Shown: positions 7,767 through 19,013 of the stretch, piece by piece
How positions within the stretch are numbered: position 1 is the stretch's first letter
Layout of the letters: each line of letters begins with the position of its first letter
NCBI GenBank assembly: GCA_032027165.1
Contig: JAVSMO010000001.1
Coordinates: 3,190,323 to 3,254,322, forward strand
Origin: Denitratisoma sp.
Lineage (GTDB): Bacteria; Pseudomonadota; Gammaproteobacteria; Burkholderiales; Rhodocyclaceae
Direction: 5' to 3'
Length of the DNA stretch: 64,000 nucleotides
Translations under genes and position numbers: made by a program
The notes under the pieces: model-generated
Database searches by the model: none
Seen by the model: only the letters and a program-made list of their open reading frames with translations
What the model was told of the DNA's origin: nothing

Positions 7767-8663
7767 TCAGTCCCATAGATGGCGGGAAAGCGAAAGCCAG
7801 GCACCGGCCCAGCCGAGCAGGGCGGCCAGGCCGAAGAGGAGGACCGAATCGGGCAGGGGCAGGATGTGCAGTGCAAACTCGACGCCATACAGGTCGGCCA
7901 GGTCGGCGACCGGCCCGCGCAGCAGCAAGGTGGCGACGAGTACGGCTCCCCAGGCGACCAGGCCACCCGCCAGGCCCTGCAGGGCGCCGAAATAGTAGAA
8001 CGGCCGCCGGATGAAGGCGTCGGTGGCGCCCAGCAGCCGGCTCACCTCGATTTCCGCTCCCTGCGTGAGGATCTGCAGGCGGATGGTGTTGAAGGTGACG
8101 GCAACCAGCGCCACGCCGAGCACGGCCGCCAGCAGGGTGACCGTCAGGCGTGTCAGTCGCAGGAAGGCATCGAGTTTCTTCACCCAGGCCGAATCGAGCT
8201 GCACGTGCTCGACCCTGGGGTATTTCACGAACTCGGCGCGCATCGCTTCGAGGGCGTCGGGCGCCTCGTCGCTCGGCACGACGACGAAGGCATCGGGGAA
8301 GGGGTTGCGCGGCAGGCTCTCGATGACCTCGCCGAGCCCTTCGCTTTCCTTGAGCCGGCGCAGCGTCTCCTCGCGCGGCACCAGGCGCACCTTTTGCGTC
8401 TGCGGGTGCTTTCTCAGCAGCGATTCGACTTCGGCGACATCCTTCTTTCCGGCATCGAGGGCCATGAATACCGAAATCTGAGGGGTGGCGGCGATCCGCT
8501 GTGCCAGTCGCTGGAAATTGGCGAGCATCATCTCGCCGCCGGCAGGCAGGGCCAGTGCGATGCCCAGCACCAGTGCGCCGAGCAGGGTATTGAGGGGCGT
8601 GGCCGCCAGGCGGCGCAGCGCCTGTGCGGCGGCCTGGCGATGGTGCAGCAGCCAGCCCTTCAT
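7767..8663 (-). CDS. ftsX: Cell division protein FtsX
   Basis: Permease-like partner of the FtsE ATPase at the divisome. It transmits ATP hydrolysis in the cytoplasm to activate cell-wall amidases in the periplasm. The 298-aa protein has an N-terminal membrane helix (about residues 23-45), a periplasmic loop of about 130 residues, and three C-terminal helices, including the conserved NTIRLQILTQGAEIEVSRLLGATDAFIRRPF cytoplasmic stretch. Its start overlaps the ftsE stop by 4 bp. The order ftsY-ftsE-ftsX is conserved in Proteobacteria. Confidence 0.95.
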   Translation of the reverse strand: MKGWLLHHRQAAAQALRRLAATPLNTLLGALVLGIALALPAGGEMMLANFQRLAQRIAATPQISVFMALDAGKKDVAEVESLLRKHPQTQKVRLVPREETLRRLKESEGLGEVIESLPRNPFPDAFVVVPSDEAPDALEAMRAEFVKYPRVEHVQLDSAWVKKLDAFLRLTRLTVTLLAAVLGVALVAVTFNTIRLQILTQGAEIEVSRLLGATDAFIRRPFYYFGALQGLAGGLVAWGAVLVATLLLRGPVADLADLYGVEFALHILPLPDSVLLFGLAALLGWAGAWLSLSRHLWD

Positions 8664-9313
8664 GGCAGGAGCCTCCCGTGTGCCAAGGTGATGCGGCGCG
8701 TCATGAAGGGCGTGAACAGCGACTCATGGTGGGTGGCCACCAGCACGGTGACGCCGACCTGGTTGAAGGCATGAAACGTCGTGGCGATGTCGCGTGCCGT
8801 GTCGTCGTCGAGATGGGCCGTCGGCTCGTCGGCGATGAGGATCGAAGGGCGCGCCACCACTGCGCGGGCGATGGCCAGGCGCTGCTGTTCGCCCCCGGAG
8901 AGCGCCACCGGCATGGCCTTTTCCCGCTCGAGCAGGCCGACCTTGTCGAGGGCGGCGCGCACACGGCGGCCGGCGTCGCGCGTGGCCACCCCGGCGATGG
9001 CCAGCGGCAGCATGACGTTGTCGAAGACGCTGCGGTCGTAGAGCAGCTTCTGGTCCTGGAAGACCATGCCGATGTTCCGGCGCAGGAAGGGGACGGCGGC
9101 GCGCTTCAGGGCGGCGACGTTCTGGCCGTTCACGACGACCGCCCCCTGCGTCGGCCGCTCGATGGCGGGAATCAGCTTGAGCAAGGTGCTCTTGCCGGCG
9201 CCGGAATGGCCGGAGAGGATGACCATCTCGCCGGACTCGACGGCGAAAGTCAGTTCCGCCAGGGCGGCGATGCCGCCGGGATAGCGCTTGCTGACTTGTT
9301 CGAACCTGATCAT
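8660..9313 (-). CDS. ftsE: Cell division ATP-binding protein FtsE
   Basis: ABC-type ATPase of the FtsEX complex, 217 aa. All ABC motifs are intact: Walker A GHSGAGKSTLLK, Q-loop (VFQDQKLL), signature LSGGEQQR, Walker B ILIADEPTAHLD and the switch His (VATHHE). It overlaps ftsX downstream and ftsY upstream by 4 bp each, so the three genes form a tightly coupled operon read leftward. Confidence 0.97.
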   Translation of the reverse strand: MIRFEQVSKRYPGGIAALAELTFAVESGEMVILSGHSGAGKSTLLKLIPAIERPTQGAVVVNGQNVAALKRAAVPFLRRNIGMVFQDQKLLYDRSVFDNVMLPLAIAGVATRDAGRRVRAALDKVGLLEREKAMPVALSGGEQQRLAIARAVVARPSILIADEPTAHLDDDTARDIATTFHAFNQVGVTVLVATHHESLFTPFMTRRITLAHGRLLP

Positions 9314-10263
9314 GCCTTCTCGAATAGCGCGCCGACAAATTCGTGCGCCGAGAAAGGCTGCAGGTCGTCGATGCCCTCGCCGACGCCGATATAGCGCAGC
9401 GCGATGGGGTGGCCGGCGGGCTGCTGGCGCGCAATGGCGGCGATGACGCCGCCCTTGGCGGTGCCGTCCAGCTTGGTGAGCACAAGGCCGGTGACGCCGA
9501 TGGCCGCATCGAAGGCCTTGACCTGGGCCAGCGCGTTCTGGCCGATGTTGGCGTCGAGCACCAGCAGCACCTCGTGCGGCGCCGTCGCATCGGCCTTGCC
9601 GATGACGCGCCTGACCTTGGCGATTTCCTCCATCAGGTGCAGCTGGGTCGGCAGGCGTCCTGCGGTGTCGGCCAGCACCACGTCGATGCCGCGCGCCTTG
9701 GCGGCAGTCACGGCATCGAAGATGACGGCGGCCGGGTCGCCCGATTCCTGCGCGATGACCATCACGTCGTTGCGCTCGCCCCAGATGGCCAGCTGCTCGC
9801 GCGCGGCGGCGCGGAAGGTGTCGCCGGCGGCCAGCAGGACCGATTTGCCCTGCGCCTGGAAATGCTTCGCCAGCTTGCCGATGGAGGTGGTCTTGCCCGA
9901 GCCGTTCACGCCGGCGATCATGATGATGAAGGGTTTGTGGGCGGAGACGTCGAGCGGCTGCTCCAGCGGCGCGATCAGTTTCAGCAGGATATCGCCCAGC
10001 GCCCGCCGCAATTGCTCGCCGGTTTCCAGCTTGTCGCGGCGGACGGCGGTTTTCAGTTCATCGAGCAGGTATTGCGTCGCTTCGACGCCGACATCGGCCA
10101 TGAGCAGCGTGGTTTCCAGTTCCTCCAGCATCTCGTCGTCGATGCGCCGGCCGAACAGGCCGCCGAGCTGGGCACGGGTGCGCGAGAGGCCGGCCTTCAG
10201 GCGCTCGGTCCACGAGGGCCGCGGTTCGGCGGGAGCATCGGACTTCTTCAGGAAACCAAACAT
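9310..10263 (-). CDS. ftsY: Signal recognition particle receptor FtsY
   Basis: SRP-type GTPase that docks ribosome-SRP complexes at the membrane. The 317-aa protein has only a short N-terminal extension (about 20 residues before the N domain) and lacks the long acidic A domain of E. coli FtsY. GTPase motifs are clear: G1 [15 protein letters not shown], the insertion-box region around [13 protein letters not shown]3 DTAGRLPT, G4 [10 protein letters not shown], and the C-terminal [12 protein letters not shown] motif. It is the first gene of the leftward ftsYEX operon and is divergent from the M16 peptidase genes. Confidence 0.96.
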   Translation of the reverse strand: MFGFLKKSDAPAEPRPSWTERLKAGLSRTRAQLGGLFGRRIDDEMLEELETTLLMADVGVEATQYLLDELKTAVRRDKLETGEQLRRALGDILLKLIAPLEQPLDVSAHKPFIIMIAGVNGSGKTTSIGKLAKHFQAQGKSVLLAAGDTFRAAAREQLAIWGERNDVMVIAQESGDPAAVIFDAVTAAKARGIDVVLADTAGRLPTQLHLMEEIAKVRRVIGKADATAPHEVLLVLDANIGQNALAQVKAFDAAIGVTGLVLTKLDGTAKGGVIAAIARQQPAGHPIALRYIGVGEGIDDLQPFSAHEFVGALFEKA

Positions 10264-10346
10264 AGATGCGGCGGTCAGACCGGACGCGGGCTCGTTACCC
10301 GTGCGAAAATGACAATACGAATTTTATCAGAAGCGCGAATGACCCC

Positions 10347-11705
10347 ATGAAGATCAGGCTATTTGTTTTGGCGGCGCTGTCTCTGGCCGCCGCCGCGGCG
10401 CAGGCCGACCCCTACGAAAAGACGCTGGCCAACGGCCTGCGCGTCATCGTCCAGGAGGATCGCCGTGCGCCGACGGCGGTGCACATGGTCTGGTATCGCG
10501 CCGGCAGCATGGACGAGGTGGATGGCACGTCCGGGGTCGCCCATGTCCTCGAGCATATGATGTTCAAGGGAACGAAGAACCTCAAGCCGGGCGAGTTCAA
10601 TAAGCGCGTCGCCGCCGCCGGCGGCCGCGACAACGCCTTTACCAGCCTCGACTACACCGCCTATTTCCAGCAGGTGCCGGCCAGGCGGCTCGGCGACATG
10701 ATGGCCCTGGAGGCCGACCGCATGGCCAACCTGGTCCTGGATGCGAAGGAATTCGAGCAGGAAATCAAGGTTGTCATGGAGGAACGTCGCCTGCGCACCG
10801 AGGACAACCCGCAGGCCCTGGTGCACGAGAAGCAGATGGCGGCCGCCTTCCAGGCGCATCCCTACCGCCGGCCGATCATCGGCTGGATGAACGATCTGGA
10901 GAACATGACCGCGGCGGATGCGCGCGACTGGTACCGCCGCTGGTATGCGCCGAACAACGCCTATGTGATCGTCGTCGGCGACGTGAACAAGGACGAGGTG
11001 TTCCGGCTGGCCGAGAAGCATTACGGCAATATCCCGCGCCGCGCCCTGCCGGGCCGCAAGCCGCAGGCGGAGCCTCCTCAGATTGGCGTCAAGCGCCTGG
11101 TCGTCAAGGCACCGGCCAAGCTGCCCTATCTGTCGATGGCCTGGAAAGTGCCGGCGCTGCGCGACCTGCAGACGGAGCGCGAACCTTATGCCCTGGAAGT
11201 GCTCGCCGGCGTGCTCGACGGGCACGAGGGCGCGCGCTTCCCCCGCAATCTGGTGCGCGGCACGCGAATGGCCGTTTCGGCCGGCGCCGGCTACGATGCC
11301 ACCGTGCGCGGCGAGGCGCTGTTCAGCGTCGCCGGCACGCCGGCCGAGGGCAAGACCGTAGCCGACCTGGAAGCGGCGCTGCGCGCCGAGATAGCCCGCG
11401 TGGCGAACGAGGGGGTCAGCCCCGAGGAGCTCGAACGCGTCAAGACGCAGACCATCGCCGCGCAGGTCTACAAGCGCGACTCGATGATGGCGCAGGCGAT
11501 GGAGATCGGCCGCCTCGAGGCTGCCGGGGTGCGCTGGCGCGACATCGACACCCTGCTGGAAAAAATCCGCAGCGTGACCGCCGAGGAGGTGCAGGCGGTG
11601 GCGAAGAAATACTTCGACGATGCCAGGCTGACCGTGGCCGTGCTCGATCCGCAGCCGCTGCCCGAGGGAGCGGCGCAAAAGTCAGTCTCCTCACTACGGC
11701 ATTGA
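10347..11705 (+). CDS. M16 family zinc peptidase, catalytic subunit
   Basis: Insulinase/processing-peptidase-type metalloprotease of 452 aa with a Sec signal peptide (residues 1-20, cut probably after AQA), so exported to the periplasm. The inverted zinc motif HXXEH is present as HVLEH at residues 66-70, with the third ligand region in VVMEERRLRTED. The adjacent gene encodes a second M16 protein without this motif, matching two-chain M16B enzymes in which one chain holds zinc and the other supplies substrate-binding residues. Substrate is unknown; signal peptides or oligopeptides are possible. Confidence 0.92.
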   Translation: MKIRLFVLAALSLAAAAAQADPYEKTLANGLRVIVQEDRRAPTAVHMVWYRAGSMDEVDGTSGVAHVLEHMMFKGTKNLKPGEFNKRVAAAGGRDNAFTSLDYTAYFQQVPARRLGDMMALEADRMANLVLDAKEFEQEIKVVMEERRLRTEDNPQALVHEKQMAAAFQAHPYRRPIIGWMNDLENMTAADARDWYRRWYAPNNAYVIVVGDVNKDEVFRLAEKHYGNIPRRALPGRKPQAEPPQIGVKRLVVKAPAKLPYLSMAWKVPALRDLQTEREPYALEVLAGVLDGHEGARFPRNLVRGTRMAVSAGAGYDATVRGEALFSVAGTPAEGKTVADLEAALRAEIARVANEGVSPEELERVKTQTIAAQVYKRDSMMAQAMEIGRLEAAGVRWRDIDTLLEKIRSVTAEEVQAVAKKYFDDARLTVAVLDPQPLPEGAAQKSVSSLRH

Positions 11706-11716
11706 AAGATAGCGCC

Positions 11717-13005
11717 ATGGAAAGATTCCTGCTGTTTGTCCTGCTGACCACGGCCGCAACCCTGGCCCAGGCAGGCCCTCGCATCGAGCAATGGACCGCT
11801 CCCTCCGGTGCGCGCGTGCTCTTCATCGAAAGCCGTGTCGTGCCGATCATCGACGTGCAGGTCGACTTCGCCGCCGGAGGCGCCTATGCCCCGGCGGACA
11901 AGACCGGCCTCGCCGGCCTCACGCGCGGCCTGCTTGACATGGGCGCCGGTGCGCTCGACGAGGAAAAGATCGCCGACCGGCTCGCCGACATCGGCGCGCG
12001 GCTGGGAGGCGGCGCCGACCAGGATCGCGCCAGCGTCTCCCTGCGTTCCCTCTCCTCGCCGCGCGAGCGCGAGGCGGCGCTGGATCTGATGCGGCTGGTG
12101 CTGCAGCAGCCGGCCTTCCCCGCCGCCGCGCTCGAGCGCGAAAAGGCGCGCACCGTCGCCGGCATCCGCGAAGCCGACACGCGCCCGGCCAGCATCGCCG
12201 CCAAGCGCTTTTCCGCCGCCCTCTACCCGGCGCATCCTTACGGCCGCTCCGCCACCGTCGAGAGCGTCGAAAGGATCACCCGCGAGGACGTGATGGCCTT
12301 CTACCGTGGACATTACGGCGCGCGGCGCGCCGTCGTCTCCATCATCGGCGACCTCTCGCGTGCCGAGGCCGAAGCGATCGCACAGCGCCTGACGACAAGC
12401 CTGCCGGACGCGCCGGCGGAAGTCAGTCTGCCGGAGACGGCGCTGCCGGCGCGCAACACCGTACGCATCGATCATCCGGCGACGCAGGCGCACATTCTTC
12501 TCGGCCTGCCCGCCGTGCGCCGCGGCGATCCGGACCACATTCCCCTCTTCGTCGGCAACTACATCCTCGGCGGGGGCGGCTTCGTTTCGCGCCTGATGAA
12601 GGAGGTCCGCGAGAAACGCGGCTATGCCTACAGCGTGTACAGCTACTTCCAGCCGCAGAAGCAGCCCGGCCCCTTTCAGGTCGGCCTGCAGACCAAGCGC
12701 GAGCAGGCAAGCGAAGCACTCAAGGTGGTCGAGGACGTGCTGTCCGCATTCCTCGCCCATGGGCCGAGCGAGGAGGAACTCAGGGCGGCGCGGCGCAACC
12801 TGGCCGATGGTTTTCCACTGCGCATCGACAGCAACCGCAAGCTGCTCGAGTATCTGTCGATGGTCGGTTTCTACGGCCTGCCGCTCAGCTATCTCGACGA
12901 CTTCCCGCGCAAGGTGGAGGCGGTGACCGTCGCCGACATCCGCGCGGCCTTCGCGCGGCACGTGAAGCCGGAGCATTTCGTCACGGTGATCGTTGCCGGA
13001 GACTG

Positions 13006-13006
<1 letters not shown>
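11717..13006 (+). CDS. M16 family peptidase-like protein, non-catalytic partner
   Basis: A 429-aa secreted protein (signal peptide about residues 1-17). It has the M16 fold and the conserved C-terminal Arg-Tyr block (MKEVREKRGYAYSVYSYF), but at the position of HXXEH it reads GLTRGLLDMGAG, so both zinc His residues and the catalytic Glu are gone. It starts 11 bp after the stop of the catalytic subunit gene. The pair probably forms a heterodimer. I chose ATG 11717 because it begins a normal signal peptide. The longer frame from TTG 11702 overlaps the upstream stop. Confidence 0.92.
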
Positions 13007-14301
<1,295 letters not shown>

Positions 14302-14310
14302 TTGCGCCGT

Positions 14311-16269
14311 TCAGGCTGCTGCCGCGACGGCGGCAGCCTCTCCCGCCTCGGCATGCAGCGTACCCTGCAGCGCTGCGGCGATTCCGTTCAACTCCGCCAG
14401 CTGGGCCTCCAGCGCAGCCTGCATCTGCGCCAGTTCGCGCACGCGGTCTTCCAGCGTATCCGTGGCCTGGTGGATGCGCTTGACGCTCTCCAGCCGCCGC
14501 TTCAGCTGCAACTGGTATTCGCGCACCTGGGTTTCCAGCGGCGACATGACGGCGCGCAGCCAGTGGTCGACGTCCCGGTTGATCAGTTCGAATGCGCGCC
14601 GCACCTGCGTCGCCACGGTCTCGAAGAATCGCTGCGTGAGGCCGCGCTTGGCGTGCGTCACCATGTTGAGCAGAGTGTTGAAATGGGCATTGAAGCCGGC
14701 CTCGAGCCGGTCGATCTCCTTTTCGTAGCGCAGCAGCGAGAAAGGTGCCGGCGGGGCCAGTTTCATGCCGTGCTCGTTCGAGAACCGCTCGTACATGGCG
14801 TCCATCATCTTCGTGATTTCGGCGATTTCGCCGGCGGACTTCTCCAGGTTGAGGCGCACGTGGCGGAAGAAGCTCTTCATCGCGTCGCGCAGATTCTTCG
14901 TGAAGGCGGCCTCCAGCATGATCTCCCGTGTGCGGCGCGTCTCCTCGCGCAAGGCGTCCATGCCGAGGTGCGAGTAGAGATTGTTGGTGAGCTGGGAGAA
15001 AACGCTGCGCACGGCGTAGTAGCGTTGCAGGCCTTTCTCGAACTCGTCCTTCTCGCTTTTCACCTTGCGCATCATGTATTCGATGACGCTTTGGTTCTTG
15101 CCGCGCAGATCGGTGAGTTCGGCGAGCTGCTCGACGATGCCGCGCCGGCGCGTCTGCAGCAGGGTGAGGGTGCGGGCGACGAGATCCACCGCCTCGCTCT
15201 CGGTATTGTCGCGGACGATGTCCTGCTTGGCGGGAATCAGTTCTGCGGTGAGCGCCTGCTCCAGCCCCAGCAGCCGGCTTTTCGCCAGCAGTTCGGGGTC
15301 GCGGTTGATCTTGGCGAGCAGACCCTTCTGTGCGGAGACGGGGAAGACATGGGCCGCATCCAGTTCGAGAATCTCCGCGGTGCTGCGTGCCTGTCGGGAA
15401 ATTTCCTGCTCGATCTCGACGTCGCTGCGGATGCCGTCCCACAGGCCGTCGATCTTGTTGAGCACGGCGATGCGGCCTTTTTGCCGGGTGCGCGCACCAT
15501 TGACGTGATTTCGCCAGACGGCGAGATCGGATTGCGTCACGCCGGTGTCGGCGGCCAAAATGAACAGGATGGCGTGGGCGCTGGGCAGCTGCGACAGCGT
15601 CAGCTCCGGTTCGGCGCCGATCGCGTTCAGGCCGGGCGTGTCGAGGATCACCAGACCCTGCTCGAGCAAGGGGTGCGGGAAGTTGATGATGGCGTGGCGC
15701 CAGCAGGGAATTTCCACCAATCCCTCGGAGTCCGGCTTGAGCCCTTCCTTGCCCTCGGTTTCGACGGAAAAGCCGAGCTTGACGGCGTATTCCTGGGCGA
15801 CGCGCTTTTGCTCGCCGACGCGGGCAAGCGCGGCGTGCATGGCCTCCGCCGAGGCGGTGTCCAGCGGGACAATGCGCCACTCCTCCGGGAAGCGCCGGAA
15901 TTCGGCCACGCTGGCGTTTGTCGAGCGCGTTTCGATGGGCAGGAGCTCGATCGCGGGCGGCTTGCCGGCGTCGAACAGCAGTTCGGTCGGGCACATGGTG
16001 GTGCGCCCGGCGCTCGAGGGCAGGATGCGGCTGCCATAATCGCCGAAGAAGATGGCGTTGATCAACTCGGATTTGCCGCGAGAGAACTCCGCAACGAAGG
16101 CGATGATCAGCTTGTCCTCGCGCAGTCGCTCCAGCAGCTGCTGCAGGCGCAATTCGCTTTGTGCGTCGCCGAGTTCGTTTTCGGCAAGCCAGTTCTGCAG
16201 ATTCAGCAGGTTCTCTGAGACGGCCTGGCGCCATCTGCTGTAGGCGGAAAAGTGCTGGACAAGCCCCAT
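14311..16269 (-). CDS. Dynamin-like GTPase
   Basis: A 652-aa bacterial dynamin-family protein. G1 is in EFSRGKSELINA (residues about 61-72; the usual leading Gly is Ala), the switch Thr is in GRTTMCPTELLF, G3 is ILDTPGLNAIG and G4 is VLNKIDGLWD. The remaining two thirds is helical with several heptad-like stretches, as in the stalk of bacterial dynamins, and ends in an Ala-rich tail. Such proteins remodel or protect membranes. No partner dynamin gene is adjacent. It lies 88 bp downstream of mutM on the same strand. Confidence 0.88.
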   Translation of the reverse strand: MGLVQHFSAYSRWRQAVSENLLNLQNWLAENELGDAQSELRLQQLLERLREDKLIIAFVAEFSRGKSELINAIFFGDYGSRILPSSAGRTTMCPTELLFDAGKPPAIELLPIETRSTNASVAEFRRFPEEWRIVPLDTASAEAMHAALARVGEQKRVAQEYAVKLGFSVETEGKEGLKPDSEGLVEIPCWRHAIINFPHPLLEQGLVILDTPGLNAIGAEPELTLSQLPSAHAILFILAADTGVTQSDLAVWRNHVNGARTRQKGRIAVLNKIDGLWDGIRSDVEIEQEISRQARSTAEILELDAAHVFPVSAQKGLLAKINRDPELLAKSRLLGLEQALTAELIPAKQDIVRDNTESEAVDLVARTLTLLQTRRRGIVEQLAELTDLRGKNQSVIEYMMRKVKSEKDEFEKGLQRYYAVRSVFSQLTNNLYSHLGMDALREETRRTREIMLEAAFTKNLRDAMKSFFRHVRLNLEKSAGEIAEITKMMDAMYERFSNEHGMKLAPPAPFSLLRYEKEIDRLEAGFNAHFNTLLNMVTHAKRGLTQRFFETVATQVRRAFELINRDVDHWLRAVMSPLETQVREYQLQLKRRLESVKRIHQATDTLEDRVRELAQMQAALEAQLAELNGIAAALQGTLHAEAGEAAAVAAAA

Positions 16270-16357
16270 GGCAACCCCGGAAAGTGCTTCAAAAACGCCA
16301 ATTTAGCACACAACATTGCGAAAGCAATGCAACTCGGAGGCTGCAATCGGCCGTTCG

Positions 16358-17170
16358 TCAGCGCTGGCAGCGGGGGCAGTGGAAGGTGGAGCGCTGGCCC
16401 AGCCGCAGGGAATGCACCAGGGTGCCGCAGATGCGGCAGGGTTCCCCCTCGCGACCATAGACGAAAAGCTGTTGCTGGAACCAGCCGGCACTCCCGTCGC
16501 TGTGGATGAAGTCGCGCAGGGTGCTGCCGCCGGCGGCAAGCGCGGCCTCCAGTGTGGCCTTGACCGCCTCCGCGATCCTCCCGCAGCGCGCGCGGGAAAG
16601 CCGCCCGGCCGGCGTGCGTGGATCGATGCCGGCGCGGAACAGGCTTTCCGAGGCGTAGATGTTGCCGACACCGACGATGGCATGGCTGTCCATAAGAAAA
16701 AGCTTGATGGGCGTAGCGCGACCGCGCGTGGCGGCATGCAGCCAGTCGCCGGTGAAGGCATCCGAGAGCGGCTCGATGCCCAGCGGAGCGATGAGGGGAT
16801 GCGCCGAGGCATCGTCCCCGACCCAGAGCGCGGCACCGAAACGGCGTGGGTCGCGCAAGCGCAGTGCCTGTCCGCCGAAGACGAGATCGAGATGCTCATG
16901 CTTCCCCGGCGGCTCGCCGGCGGGCACCAGTCGCAGGCTGCCGGACATGCCCAGGTGGAGGATCAGCGTGCCCTTTTCGAAACGGAACAGCAGATACTTG
17001 CCGCGCCGCTCGATGTCGCGCAGGGTCTGTCCGGCGAGCCGGCGGCCGAGAGCGCGCGGCAACGGGTAGCGCAGCGAGGCGTGGCGTGCGATGGCGCCGT
17101 CGATTTTCCGCCCTTGCAGATGGGGCAGCAGGCCTCGGCGGGTGATCTCGACTTCGGGCAGTTCTGGCAT
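16358..17170 (-). CDS. mutM: Formamidopyrimidine-DNA glycosylase
   Basis: Base-excision repair enzyme for 8-oxoguanine and Fapy lesions. The 270-aa product begins with the mandatory MPELPEVE (catalytic Pro1 after Met removal, Glu2 next), carries the H2TH region (VGVGNIYASESLFRAGIDPRTPAG) and ends in a four-Cys zinc finger (CRICGT and CPRC). A longer frame starts 39 bp upstream, but the chemistry needs Pro2, which fixes the start at 17170. It is divergent from the TPR-lolB-ispE operon. Confidence 0.97.
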   Translation of the reverse strand: MPELPEVEITRRGLLPHLQGRKIDGAIARHASLRYPLPRALGRRLAGQTLRDIERRGKYLLFRFEKGTLILHLGMSGSLRLVPAGEPPGKHEHLDLVFGGQALRLRDPRRFGAALWVGDDASAHPLIAPLGIEPLSDAFTGDWLHAATRGRATPIKLFLMDSHAIVGVGNIYASESLFRAGIDPRTPAGRLSRARCGRIAEAVKATLEAALAAGGSTLRDFIHSDGSAGWFQQQLFVYGREGEPCRICGTLVHSLRLGQRSTFHCPRCQR

Positions 17171-17193
17171 GACAAGTGTCGGAACGGACTCGC

Positions 17194-17222
17194 TTGCCGG
17201 GGGTGGCAAAACCCCCTAACAT
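17194..17222 (+). promoter_or_regulatory. Candidate sigma-70 promoter for the TPR-lolB-ispE operon
   Basis: TTGCCG, a 17-bp spacer, then TAACAT, ending 51 bp before the TPR gene start, in the 103-bp gap divergent from mutM. The match is moderate and the assignment is by eye. Confidence 0.4.
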
Positions 17223-17273
17223 GATCCGGACAAATTTTAATTCTACGCTGCGCTGCGCCGCCCCAACCCCGAC

Positions 17274-19013
17274 ATGACCGACTCTCCCCGTTCCCTGCTG
17301 TTGCCCGCCGCGGTCATTGCGGCATGCTTCCTTTCCGCCTGCGCCCAGGCGCCAGCCAAGCGTCCGGCGGAATCCGAGCCGGGAGAAGCGACTGCGCCGA
17401 AAGTACGCAGCGAACCCTTGCCCAAGATGGAACTTACGGGGCAGATCCTCTACCAGACGCTGCTGGCCGAAGTGGCTGGCCAGCGCGGCAACCTTGGACT
17501 GTCGGCCTCGGCCTACATGGACTTGGCACGCTCGACGCGCGATCCCCGCCTGGCCCGCCGCGCCGCAGAGGTCGCCCTGCATGGCCGCAATCTGGACATG
17601 GCCCTGCAGGCAACCCGGCTGTGGGTGGAGATCGACCCCGAGTCGCCGCAGGCACGCCAGATGATGGCGGGACTGCTGGTCAGCGCCAACCGCCTCGACG
17701 AACTGCAACCCCATGTCGCCAAGCTCCTGGCGCAGGAAGGGGAGAACCTCGGGGACGGCCTGCTGCGGTTGAATCGCCTGTTTGCCCGCTACCCGAACAA
17801 GAAGGCCGTGCTGGCCATGGTCGAACAGCTTACCCTGCCCTATGTCGGCATCGCCGAAGCCCATTTCGCGCGCGCCCAGGCGGCACTCAATGCGGCGGAG
17901 TGGCAGCGCGGCATCGCTGAAGCCGACAAGGCGCTTGCCCAGAGGCCGGACTGGGACATTGCGGTGATGCTCAAGGCCCAATTGCAGCGCGCCGAATCGC
18001 CCGAAGCGGCACTCGATACGCTGCGGCGTTATCTTGCCGGTCATCCCCAGGCGCGCGAAGTCCGCCTGCAGTATGCCCGCAACCTGGTCGGGGCCCGGAA
18101 CTTTCCGCAGGCGCGCGCCGAATTCCAGCGGCTGCTGGGCGATTTTCCCGGCAATGCCGACGTGATCTACGCCGTGGCGGTGCTGTCCATGCAGCTGTCC
18201 GACTGGGCAACGGCGGAGGAAAACTTCAGGAAGCTGCTTGGCCTCGACTTTGCCGAGCTGGACACGGTGCGCCTGTACCTCGGCCAGATTGCGGAAGAGC
18301 GCAAGCAGTACGACGACGCCCTGCGCTGGTATGCCGAGGTGGCGCCGGGCGAGCAGTATCTGGCGGCGCAGTTGCGCATTGCCCAGTTGCTGGCCAAGCA
18401 GGGCAAGCTGGACGCCGGACGCCGCCATCTGCAGGAGGCCCAAACCGCAGGCAATGCCGACCGCATCCAGCTGCTGCTGGCCGAAAGTCAGCTCCTGCGG
18501 GACGCCGGCAGGACGAGCGAGGCGTATGAGCTGCTCGCCGGCGGCCTCGCCGGCGAGCCGGAGCAGCCGGAGCTGCTCTATGAATCCGCGCTGCTGGCGG
18601 AAAAGCTTGGCCGGCACGATGTGATGGAGGCCAATCTGCGCAAGCTCATCCGCATCAAGCCCGATCACGCCCATGCCTACAACGCGCTGGGCTACTCCTT
18701 CGCCGAGCGCAACCTGCGCCTGGCGGAAGCGGAGGAGTTGATCGTCAAGGCATTGCAACTCTCTCCCGACGACCCCTTCATCATCGACAGCATGGGCTGG
18801 GTGCTCTTCCGCAAGGGCGACAACGCCGGTGCGCTGACCCAGTTGCAGCGGGCCTTCTCGATCCGGCCCGATCCGGAGATCGCCGCCCATCTCGGCGAAG
18901 TGCTGTGGGTGCTGGGCCGCCGCGACGAGGCGAAGAGAACCTGGCAGGAGGCCGCCAGGTCCCATCCCGGCAACGAAGCCCTGGCCGAGGTCATCAAGCG
19001 TTTCGTCCCCTGA
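17274..19013 (+). CDS. Tetratricopeptide repeat lipoprotein
   Basis: A 579-aa protein with a lipoprotein signal (LLLPAAVIAACFLSAC, lipobox ending LSAC) and many TPR units through most of its length, for example around PDHAHAYNALGYSFAERN and DPFIIDSMGWVLFRKGDNAGA near the C-terminus. Similar large TPR proteins precede lolB in many Betaproteobacteria. It is probably anchored in the outer membrane facing the periplasm as a scaffold. Its TGA overlaps the lolB ATG, so it is coupled to lolB. The specific partner is unknown. Confidence 0.85.
   Translation: MTDSPRSLLLPAAVIAACFLSACAQAPAKRPAESEPGEATAPKVRSEPLPKMELTGQILYQTLLAEVAGQRGNLGLSASAYMDLARSTRDPRLARRAAEVALHGRNLDMALQATRLWVEIDPESPQARQMMAGLLVSANRLDELQPHVAKLLAQEGENLGDGLLRLNRLFARYPNKKAVLAMVEQLTLPYVGIAEAHFARAQAALNAAEWQRGIAEADKALAQRPDWDIAVMLKAQLQRAESPEAALDTLRRYLAGHPQAREVRLQYARNLVGARNFPQARAEFQRLLGDFPGNADVIYAVAVLSMQLSDWATAEENFRKLLGLDFAELDTVRLYLGQIAEERKQYDDALRWYAEVAPGEQYLAAQLRIAQLLAKQGKLDAGRRHLQEAQTAGNADRIQLLLAESQLLRDAGRTSEAYELLAGGLAGEPEQPELLYESALLAEKLGRHDVMEANLRKLIRIKPDHAHAYNALGYSFAERNLRLAEAEELIVKALQLSPDDPFIIDSMGWVLFRKGDNAGALTQLQRAFSIRPDPEIAAHLGEVLWVLGRRDEAKRTWQEAARSHPGNEALAEVIKRFVP

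Noticed and set aside
16896-18965. 689-codon minus-strand frame joining mutM and the TPR gene
   Set aside because: Only the mutM part is real, and it begins at MPELPE (17170). The remainder is antisense to the TPR lipoprotein.
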